Shown piece after piece: positions 35,966 to 44,006 of a stretch of DNA of 64,000 nt. Both the position numbers and the translations under genes were made by a program. The DNA comes from Dokdonella sp. (GTDB taxonomy: Bacteria; Pseudomonadota; Gammaproteobacteria; Xanthomonadales; Rhodanobacteraceae): contig JANQAE010000004.1 in assembly GCA_024707225.1 (NCBI GenBank), forward strand, positions 620,001 through 684,000, read 5' to 3'. Numbering within the stretch: position 1 is the stretch's first letter; each line of letters opens with the position of its first letter. The notes beneath the pieces were generated by a model, which was not told the DNA's origin, ran no database searches, and saw nothing but the letters and a program-made list of their open reading frames with translations.

Positions 35966-38086
35966 ATGAGATCGAATTCGTCGAACCAATACCCGTCCTG
36001 CGGCCGTTCGGCCACTTTGGGATTGAGAATCCTCCTCGCGCTAGCATGCTCGGTCGCCGGTTCCGTCGCCGACAAGGCCGACGCCTATGTCCCGCCGCCG
36101 CGCTCCTTGGCGCCGCCAATGGGATGGAATACCTGGTATAGCGTCAACGTACACATCGATGCGCAACTCATTGCCGACATGGCAGACGCGCTGGTCACGA
36201 GCGGCCTGAGAGATCTCGGCTACAAGCAAGTGGGCATGGATGCCGGCTGGTGGATGGCCAATGCAGGCCCGGCCCGTGACGTCAGCGGCAACATCATCGT
36301 CAATCCGGGGTTCTTCGCCGGAACGAGTTTCACCACGATGAAGGACCTGGCCGACTACGTGCACGGCAAGGGCCTCACCTTGGGAATCTATACCGATACG
36401 GGCCCCGAAGGCTGCGCGGGACATAACGGAAGCGGCGGGTACGAAGTGCAGGATGCGGCCCTGTTCGCAAGCTGGGGCATCGACCATGTGAAGGTCGATC
36501 ATTGCGGATCCAATATCAGCGGCCGGACGACCGAGCAGTCCTATCGGGTCTGGCGCGATGCCATCAGTCTCACTGGTCGCGCGATCACGCTGAACGTTTG
36601 CAATTGGGGACAGGAATCGCCGTGGACCTGGGGACCGGGTCTTGGCCAATCCTGGCGATCGGGCCACGACATATGGGCCAGCAACCCCTTCGCCTGGAAT
36701 GATGTCGTGGTCAACTTTGATGCCAACTACCATCCCGGCTCGTCGGGCCCCGGCGCATTCAATGATCCAGACTTCCTCATCATCGGCCCGCAGTTCGGTG
36801 GCGGCCTGTCCGTCAACGAGGAGCAGTCCTACTTTGGCATGTGGGCCATCTCCGCCGCTCCTTTGATCCTGACCGCGGATATCCGAAGCATCGGTCCGGC
36901 GACGATGGCGATCGTCGGCAACCCGGAGGTCATCGCAGTCAACCAGGACGCCGCCTACATGCAAGGCGTCCTGGTGTCGAAGATCGGCGACCTGGAGGTC
37001 TATTCCAAGCCGCTGGCCGCGACCGGCGAACGCGCTGTTCTGCTGCTCAATCGCGGTGCCACGGCCGCGACGATCACGGCGAACTGGTCCGACATCGGCG
37101 TTTCTGCCGGATCGGCGACGGTGCGCGATCTGTACGCGCGAACGAATCTCGGCACCTTCGTCAATAGCTATACCTCACCGTTGATTCCGCCGCACGGCAG
37201 CATGATGATCAAGGTGAGCGGTAGCGCCTCGACCCCACTCTATGCCGCGACATCGGTCGTCGCTGCCGGATTCGAGGCATCGAAAGCGATGGACGGCAGC
37301 CCATCGACGATGTGGCACTCGTCCTGGGAGGACCGTTATTACTTTCCGCAGTATGTTCACATCGATCTCGGTGCGAACCGCATCGTCAACCAGGTCAAGT
37401 ATCTGCCTCGTCAAGATCAGCTCTCGGATCCCGTTGGTGGCAAGAACGGCGTCATCACCGACTACCGGATCGAGACGCGTGTGGCGGGCGGCGATTGGGT
37501 CGGCGTGGGAAGTGGCTCTTGGCCGATCGACATGACCGAGAAACACGCGTTCTTTCCCCCGCGCCAAGCGCGGTTCATCCGGCTCGTCGCACTTTCCGGA
37601 TTTAACGGATTCGCATCGGCTGCCGAGCTCTCCGCCGACCATCTCGGCCCCTCGACCGGCACCCTGACGGCGCCCGTATCCGCTTTCGCAAGTTCGGTAT
37701 ACGCGACGGGCTTCGAGGCGTCGAAGGCGATCGATGGAAACCTTTCGACGATGTGGCACTCCTCGGTCATGCAGCAGTGGACGTATCCACAGCACGTCAC
37801 GCTTGACCTCGGATCGATCAAAACGGTGAAGTCGCTGACCTATGTGCCTCGCAAAGACCAGATTACGGATCTGGCCGGCAGGAACGGCGTGATCAAGTCC
37901 TACAATCTCCGGCTGAGCCTGGACGGATGGACCTATGTCTCCGCCGGATCCGGCAGCTGGCCGGTCGATATGGCGCAGAAGACGATCATCATCAGTGACA
38001 CCTCGGCTCGCTACGTCCGGCTGGAAGCGTCGGACGGGCACAACGGGCTGGTCAGTGCTGCTGAGGTCTGGGTCGGGGTGCAGTAG
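35966..38086 (+). CDS. Secreted GH27-family alpha-galactosidase with two C-terminal F5/8 type C (CBM32-like) domains
   Basis: PPMGWNTWYSVNVHIDAQLIADMADALVTSGLRDLGYKQVGMDAGWW, HVKVDHCGS (nucleophile region), FNDPDFLIIG, ISAAPLILTADIR. Two homologous units beginning GFEASKAMDGSPSTMWHSS and GFEASKAIDGNLSTMWHSS. Confidence 0.92.
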   Translation: MRSNSSNQYPSCGRSATLGLRILLALACSVAGSVADKADAYVPPPRSLAPPMGWNTWYSVNVHIDAQLIADMADALVTSGLRDLGYKQVGMDAGWWMANAGPARDVSGNIIVNPGFFAGTSFTTMKDLADYVHGKGLTLGIYTDTGPEGCAGHNGSGGYEVQDAALFASWGIDHVKVDHCGSNISGRTTEQSYRVWRDAISLTGRAITLNVCNWGQESPWTWGPGLGQSWRSGHDIWASNPFAWNDVVVNFDANYHPGSSGPGAFNDPDFLIIGPQFGGGLSVNEEQSYFGMWAISAAPLILTADIRSIGPATMAIVGNPEVIAVNQDAAYMQGVLVSKIGDLEVYSKPLAATGERAVLLLNRGATAATITANWSDIGVSAGSATVRDLYARTNLGTFVNSYTSPLIPPHGSMMIKVSGSASTPLYAATSVVAAGFEASKAMDGSPSTMWHSSWEDRYYFPQYVHIDLGANRIVNQVKYLPRQDQLSDPVGGKNGVITDYRIETRVAGGDWVGVGSGSWPIDMTEKHAFFPPRQARFIRLVALSGFNGFASAAELSADHLGPSTGTLTAPVSAFASSVYATGFEASKAIDGNLSTMWHSSVMQQWTYPQHVTLDLGSIKTVKSLTYVPRKDQITDLAGRNGVIKSYNLRLSLDGWTYVSAGSGSWPVDMAQKTIIISDTSARYVRLEASDGHNGLVSAAEVWVGVQ

Positions 38087-38630
38087 AAGGCTTTGCCTTT
38101 CGCGCTTTACGGAGCTCGCGACCGAGTGGCATGACCCCCGTCGCGAGCCGGTATGGGGTTCGATCGGCGCTATTTTTTTCCTGGATCGGCCGCTTTCATG
38201 GAGACACGGCCAGCTCTTGTATCCGGGCATGTCCAAGGAAAATCCGCAGGCACGCTTGGGCATCAGATCGGCAGTGGTCGCAAGCGGCACGCATCTCCGA
38301 AGATCCTTCTGACACTCGCGTTCACCATAGGGTCCGCCGACCGCGCGGAGCCGGCGCTTCACGACTCGAACCCGCACCGACCACCGTCGCAACGATCCTG
38401 TCTTGGCCGTCGAGTAGGCGTCGCCACACTGGATGAGAGTCGACAGGCCTTCCATAATGCCGCTTCTTCCCCGAAGCGCAGGTAACCTCACGTCTTACCT
38501 GAGTGGCGCCGCCCAGTCGGTTCCGGCGCGACGCGCGCATCCAGCGCGGGCATCAGCAATCCTTCCCACCGCCTACCTGTCGGTGGTCGAATCGGCGATC
38601 TCCGTTCACGTTTCTACCTGCCGGTGCCCC

Positions 38631-39479
38631 ATGATTCCCGAGCTGCCGCCGCCCCAGTCCGTCACGCTGGCCGCCGTCATCGGCGCACTGCGTGCCGACG
38701 CCCGCATCGAGGCGATTCTCGGCGCGGGCTCGCTGCTCGATGGTGCATTCGATGCGCACTCGGACCTCGACCTCGTCGTCGTGGTCGGCGCCGCTGCCCA
38801 TGCGGACGTCATGGCAGCGCGACGGCCGATCGCCGAGCGCGCCGGATCGCTGCTCGCCGCCTTCACCGGCGAGCACGTCGGCGAGCCGCGCCTGCTGATC
38901 TGCCTGTACGGCCCGCCGCTGGTGCACGTCGACCTGAAGTTCGTCACCGTCGATGCACTCGATGCGATGGTCGAGCGGCCGCGCCTGCTGTGGGCACGCG
39001 AACCGGCCGCGATCGCCGAGCGCCTCGACGCCGCCCGGATCGCGTGGCCCGACCGCGATCCGCAGTGGTTCGAGGACCGGGCCTGGATCTGGCTGCACTA
39101 CGGCGCGACCAAGGCCGCGCGCGGCGAGCTGTTCGAGGCGATCGGCCTGCTCGCCTTCTTCCGCGAGCAGATCCTCGGCCCGATGCTGCATCGGAACGCC
39201 GGCCGCCGGCAGCGCGGCGTGCGCCGCATCGAATCGCCCGCGACCCTCGCCGCGCTGACCGAGACGCTGGCCGGGCATGACCGTAGTGCGGTCAAGGCCG
39301 CACTGGCGGCGTCGGCCGCGCTGTATCTGCAGCTGCGCGCAGATGAGCCGCCGCCACGGCCCGTGTCACGGATGCCCGATGCGCTGTCGCGCTTCTGGGC
39401 GCAGGATCAAACCGCTCCGGAGGACGAGTCGACGCTCAAGGTCGGCGACGACTGCCGGAGCGAGAACCATTGTGGATGA
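38631..39479 (+). CDS. Nucleotidyltransferase-domain protein (pol-beta superfamily)
   Basis: ILGAGSLLDGAFDAHSDLDLVVVV (GS...SDLDL NTase motif). Confidence 0.75.
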   Translation: MIPELPPPQSVTLAAVIGALRADARIEAILGAGSLLDGAFDAHSDLDLVVVVGAAAHADVMAARRPIAERAGSLLAAFTGEHVGEPRLLICLYGPPLVHVDLKFVTVDALDAMVERPRLLWAREPAAIAERLDAARIAWPDRDPQWFEDRAWIWLHYGATKAARGELFEAIGLLAFFREQILGPMLHRNAGRRQRGVRRIESPATLAALTETLAGHDRSAVKAALAASAALYLQLRADEPPPRPVSRMPDALSRFWAQDQTAPEDESTLKVGDDCRSENHCG

Positions 39480-40299
39480 CGGCCGTCGTCAGGATGGTGA
39501 TGACCAGGACCGCTATCGTGATGGCATCCTTCCTCTTTTCTATTTTCCCAACGAAAGAATCGGGGGAACGCTCCGGAAATAGAGCGATGCCAACCGCAAA
39601 CACGATCGAGACGGCCAGCATCGACAGTAGAGCGTAGTACGCGAAGTCGATCAGCTTCGCGCGCTCCCTGATATTGGACAGGGCCCTTCCTACGACGCCT
39701 TTCGAACTGAACTGCTTCGCCTGGTCGCGTGCCTCCCGGTAGGCAGACTCGCCCTTCGAGTTCTTGTACTCGTGCAGATACTTGACGATCTTGCTGTTGA
39801 CCTCGTGCGAGTACCGGCCATTGTCCTGAAGAAGCTGCTTGGTCTCGGACTTGTGCCCGACCTTCCGTGTCGGAGTTTCGGTCGAATGCAGGATCAGGGT
39901 CGCCATCCCTTTGTCGGAGCGAATGCAGACATCGCTATCGGACGAATTGTAGAACGTCAGTATCAGGCGCCCGTTCCACAACGGGTCGACGGTGACCGAG
40001 TTCACCAGGATGCCTTTCGCGCTGATCCCCGAACGCGCATGGACCGTGCCGATCACGCTACCGGTCAGATAGATTCTCTCGAGCGTCACGACCACGACGG
40101 ATGCGCGCGCCTTGATCCTGACCTCCACCATCTGCGAAGAGTCGGCCCCCTTGGGATAGAGCTCTTCCGCGGTGACGGGGTTGATGACAAACCCGATCCT
40201 CAAGTCATAGCCCAAAGGACTCAGTTGATCCTGGTCCCAGGGCTCGATCACGAAACGCTTCTGCCGGTGCTTCTCCAAATCAACGCTCGAGAACGCCAC
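39436..40299 (-). CDS. dCTP deaminase/dUTPase-superfamily domain protein with two C-terminal TM helices
   Basis: LSPLGYDLRIG, GTVHARSGISAKGILVNSVTVDPLWNGRLILTFYNSSDSDVCIRSDKGMATLIL (Dcd-like core); TM-like IDFAYYALLSMLAVSIVFAVGIALF and AITIAVLVITILTTAVI. GTG start with GGAGG RBS. Confidence 0.8.
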   Translation of the reverse strand: MAFSSVDLEKHRQKRFVIEPWDQDQLSPLGYDLRIGFVINPVTAEELYPKGADSSQMVEVRIKARASVVVVTLERIYLTGSVIGTVHARSGISAKGILVNSVTVDPLWNGRLILTFYNSSDSDVCIRSDKGMATLILHSTETPTRKVGHKSETKQLLQDNGRYSHEVNSKIVKYLHEYKNSKGESAYREARDQAKQFSSKGVVGRALSNIRERAKLIDFAYYALLSMLAVSIVFAVGIALFPERSPDSFVGKIEKRKDAITIAVLVITILTTAVIHNGSRSGSRRRP

Positions 40300-40463
40300 T
40301 TTCGCCTCCGATTCCCTTCCAGCGACCGGCTCTCCTTCCTGGCGAAGAAGAGCACCCCTTGATTGCCTGCCCGGAGCCGGTCATTGCAACCAGCTTCACG
40401 AACGCTAGCAAAATTCCGAAGCGCAGACAAAAAGCAAGCCGGCCCAGCATTCCGATCGTCCAG

Positions 40464-42608
40464 ATGCGACCGATTCCATGCCGCTTCGCGCGATGTCTCC
40501 TGTTCGGACCGTTGTGCGCTTACGTCCTCGTCAACCCCATTCCGAGGACGTCCGCCGTGCCGCACCGCCCTGCTTCCCGCCGTTTCTGGCGACATCTGTC
40601 CTGGCTCGCCCTGCTGCTGGTGCCGGCTGCCGAGGCGGCCACACGCGTCTGGCCTTCGGCGATCTGTAATGCCACCTTGCAGGCCTGCATCGACGGCGCC
40701 GCCGTGGGCGACCGGGTCGAGATCGACTGGCTGGCGCCGATCGAGGAGGACATCACGCTGAGTCGCGGCCTGACGCTGACGGCCGCGGGTCAGCGCGTCC
40801 GCTTCGCCGGTGGCCGCTCGGTGACCGGCCTGCTCGGCAGCGGCGGCAGCGGCGCGGTGACGATCAGCCGCATCGACATCACCGATGCCGAGCTCAGTCT
40901 GCGCAAGGCCGGTGCGGGCCTGGCGATCTTCGTCGTCGACGACGTCGGGGTCGAGCGCAGCCCGGCCGGCGGCAACGGCCGGATCGCGGTGACCGCCGAC
41001 AGCGGCGGTACCGTCAGCGCCACGCTCAACCGCAATCGCGTGCGCGGCCTGCCAGCGTCGCTCAACGACGGTCTGCTGCAGCTGACCGCCAGCGGCGGTT
41101 CGCTGGACGCCGTGGTGACCAGCAATACGCTGACGCGCAACGCGGACCCGCTGGCGCAAGGGGCGGCGGTATTCGTCGACGTCCATGCGATCGGCGGCCA
41201 GCCCGGTGAGGCGACGGTACGCGTGCAGGGCAATACCGCCGAAGGCGCGTTCGGACGCGGCGCCTACACGTTCAGCGAAGGTCTGTTCAGCAGCACGGCC
41301 TCGACCTTGCGGGTGTTCGCGATCAGCAACACGGCCACCGGCAGCGCACCGGCGGCCAGCACCGGCATCAGCCTGATCGCCGGCAGCGGCACGGTCGATG
41401 CCTACGTCTTCAACAACACGCTGGCCGGCGTGCGCAACGGCATCTCGGCGACCGTATGGGACTCGGGCACTGCCGCGGCGCGCATCAACGGCTCGATCCG
41501 CAACAATCTGATCCAGGCGTCCGAGCGCGGCCTGATCGCGGGCGCCACGCTGACGCCCTCGCTCGACAACGATTACAACCTGATCGAAGCGCCAGCCAAT
41601 CAGGCAACGCCTGGCCCCAACACGCTGGCCGGCCCGGCGCGGCTGGTCGCCCGCCACGCACCCCGGCTGCGGCCCGGCTCACCGGCGATCGACGCCGGCG
41701 ACGGTATCGGCCTGGCCAATATGATCGTCGATGCCGGCCTGCCGCCGCTCGACGCGGACGGCCTGCGCCGCGTCAAGGGCAGTCGCGTCGACGTCGGAGC
41801 CTATGAATGGGGTGATCTGGGCGTGCGCCATGCTGCGACGCTCGACAACATCCAGAGCAACTGGTCCCTGATCGGCGCCCCGCTCGGCACGCCGTTCACA
41901 GCGGAACTGCAGGCCACGCGCGTCTACAACTACGGCGCACGCACGGTCGCGCCGTTCGGCCTGTACTACACGGCCGGCACCTGGACGCTCTACAACGAGT
42001 CGGTCGCGCCGGTCCTGCCGGGCCTGCTCTGGAACGTGTGGTCACCGGCGGGCGGCGCGGGGCGTTTCGTGCACACGACCACGCCGGCCAACACCACGGC
42101 CTGGCGCACGCAGATCGACAACGGCGCGGCCAACGGCCAGCCGGAGCGGATCATGCTGGTCGCGCACAACTGGACGGCCTCACCGCTGCCGAACTACGTC
42201 GACCATCCGCTCGGCGTCTACTACGCCGGATCCGGTGCCGCCGGGCGCTGGCACATCGCCAATCTCGACCAGGTCGCGCTGCCGCTGAGCTCGGCATTCA
42301 ACGTCTACTCCCAGCCGCCGAGCCCGAACGCGTTCCGCGTCGCCGCGATACCGGGCCGGCAGCTCGTCGTGCTCGATCATCCGCTGCTCAACGGCATCCG
42401 CTGCGCGACTGCGCAGGTCACGCGCGTCACCTCGGCCACGAATCCGGGCCCGGCCGGCGGTTTCGACCTGGATTACGGCCTCGTCGACGGCCGCTGGGGC
42501 ATCTTCTCGCCGACGCCGTGGCCGGCCGACACCGCATTCAACGTCGTCGTCGATCCGGCCCAGGTGTTCGAATGCACGGACCGGATCCATGCGGACGACT
42601 TCGAATGA
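40464..42608 (+). CDS. Secreted beta-helix / choice-of-anchor Q-like protein with C-terminal DRIHADDFE
   Basis: LRPGSPAIDAGDG...DVGAYEWG; a second C-terminal module with VYNYGARTVAPFGLYYTAGTWTLYNES...GVYYAGSGAAGRWHIANLD repeats. Confidence 0.8.
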   Translation: MRPIPCRFARCLLFGPLCAYVLVNPIPRTSAVPHRPASRRFWRHLSWLALLLVPAAEAATRVWPSAICNATLQACIDGAAVGDRVEIDWLAPIEEDITLSRGLTLTAAGQRVRFAGGRSVTGLLGSGGSGAVTISRIDITDAELSLRKAGAGLAIFVVDDVGVERSPAGGNGRIAVTADSGGTVSATLNRNRVRGLPASLNDGLLQLTASGGSLDAVVTSNTLTRNADPLAQGAAVFVDVHAIGGQPGEATVRVQGNTAEGAFGRGAYTFSEGLFSSTASTLRVFAISNTATGSAPAASTGISLIAGSGTVDAYVFNNTLAGVRNGISATVWDSGTAAARINGSIRNNLIQASERGLIAGATLTPSLDNDYNLIEAPANQATPGPNTLAGPARLVARHAPRLRPGSPAIDAGDGIGLANMIVDAGLPPLDADGLRRVKGSRVDVGAYEWGDLGVRHAATLDNIQSNWSLIGAPLGTPFTAELQATRVYNYGARTVAPFGLYYTAGTWTLYNESVAPVLPGLLWNVWSPAGGAGRFVHTTTPANTTAWRTQIDNGAANGQPERIMLVAHNWTASPLPNYVDHPLGVYYAGSGAAGRWHIANLDQVALPLSSAFNVYSQPPSPNAFRVAAIPGRQLVVLDHPLLNGIRCATAQVTRVTSATNPGPAGGFDLDYGLVDGRWGIFSPTPWPADTAFNVVVDPAQVFECTDRIHADDFE

Positions 42609-42633
42609 GCCGGTCGCGCGCGGCGCGTTCGGA

Positions 42634-42978
42634 TCACGTGGACGACAGGCGGGCGCCTTCGTCCGGTTGCTGCAGCTCGGACGGCGGTATGTTGAGCCAC
42701 TCGCCGCCGGACACGATGCGGAAATCGGGCAGTCCGCCCTCTTCGGACAGACGCTTGAGCGACCACAGGATCGCCCACGCCGTACGTGCGGCGCGGTGCT
42801 CGCTGCCGCCGCTGTCCACGTGCAGTTCGTACCAAAGGAAGCCCTTGGGCGAGTTGGCGGCGACCTCCCACCGATAACTCAGGCCCTCCTCGCGGATCAG
42901 GTCGTCGAGGTCTTTGACTTGGTCGCAGACTTCGACGACGGCCATACATCGCCACAGCGCAGGGGTTGGGATCATCAT
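42634..42978 (-). CDS. Hypothetical protein
   Basis: ORF MMIPTPALWRCMAVVEVCDQVKDLDDLIREEGLSYRWEVAANSPKGFLWYELHVDSGGSEHRAARTAWAILWSLKRL...; soluble-protein-like composition. Confidence 0.55.
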   Translation of the reverse strand: MMIPTPALWRCMAVVEVCDQVKDLDDLIREEGLSYRWEVAANSPKGFLWYELHVDSGGSEHRAARTAWAILWSLKRLSEEGGLPDFRIVSGGEWLNIPPSELQQPDEGARLSST

Positions 42979-43288
42979 CGCCTTCTTCCGATTGACCCGA
43001 AAGGTCGCGTTCGGGGGAAATAGTCGCTGCCGCGTACGAGTAGTAGCCGGTGCACAGGCCCTGAAGCGGGCAACCTTCCTGATCATCAGGAGGGTTGCTC
43101 GTAACGCGCGAGACAGGCGAGAAGCAGTTGCAGCATGCGCCCGGAGGCGTAAATTTCCGTTACCGCAACGCCCGCAATACGTGACCGTACTCACGTTGTG
43201 CGACATCTGTCATGCCGGGCCTTGCGGCAGTCATGCGCGAGCAGGGGGCGATGAGCGATCCTGGCCGTCTGACAACGGCGGAGCGGTG

Positions 43289-43519
43289 ATGATGGCGGAG
43301 TCGAATGCCGAGAGCCGCTGCGGGCGCAATGGCTGCGGCTGCCTGGTCGACGACGGCCAGACCTATTGCAGCCCGCACTGCGCGAACGCCACCGCGAACG
43401 CGCCGCTCGGAGCAGTCGACGACCGCTGCGAATGCGGACACGGCGGTTGCGATCATCAGCATGCGGCGACCGCCGACCTTGCGGCGGTCTTCGCGGCCGC
43501 CGACGAGCGCGAGCCGTGA
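43289..43519 (+). CDS. Second metallothionein-like Cys-rich protein
   Basis: MMAESNAESRCGRNGCGCLVDDGQTYCSPHCANATANAPLGAVDDRCECGHGGCDHQHAATADLAAVFAAADEREP; same Cys pattern as 34675-34842. Confidence 0.7.
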   Translation: MMAESNAESRCGRNGCGCLVDDGQTYCSPHCANATANAPLGAVDDRCECGHGGCDHQHAATADLAAVFAAADEREP

Positions 43520-44006
43520 GCGGGCGGCCCGGCCGCGCGGCACGGCCGCCAGCCGTGCGTAGCGGCCGCCTCGGTCCTTCCCGCTCGCTGCCGCGCAGGC
43601 AGCCTCGCACGAGGCATGCAGGCCGCGCTGATCGCTGAAGCCCAGCGGGAACGCGTTCGGCGCAGCCCGCCAGACGACGATGTAGCCGCTCTGGCGCTCC
43701 GGCTCTAAATCCCGAATCGATCGCGACAGGTCGAGCATGTCCAGATGGGCCGGCGCGCGCCGGTCGGCCGCCCGGTCGCCGGAGCCGACCTCGACGCGCC
43801 GCTTGGCGAGGCGGCCGTCGGCGCGGGTGATCGCCGACAGGCAGGTCGCCGCAGGCTCGGCCGCGGCCGTGTCGGCAGCGGCGGCCATCGCCGGTTTCAG
43901 CAGCGGCGTAAGCGCCGGCGTGGCGGTCAGGAAGGCGCAGACGGGCATCGGACAGTCGAGCCGCGGCCACCGGCAACGCCAGTCGCGCTCGGCCGCCCGC
44001 CCGGGA

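Noticed and set aside
38166-38182. Poly-T run (tatttttttcc) as a terminator for the GH27 gene
   Set aside because: No convincing stem-loop immediately upstream.
38631-40299. Nucleotidyltransferase plus dCTP-deaminase-like pair as a CBASS-like operon
   Set aside because: The genes are convergent, not co-transcribed, and the NTase resembles stand-alone substrate-modifying families; no signature of a cyclic-oligonucleotide synthase seen.
43160-43948. Reverse ORF with possible signal peptide (MPVCAFLTATPALTPLLKPAMAAAADTAAAEPAATC...)
   Set aside because: Some protein-like character, but antisense to the metallothionein-like gene and degenerates into Arg-rich sequence; not enough support.
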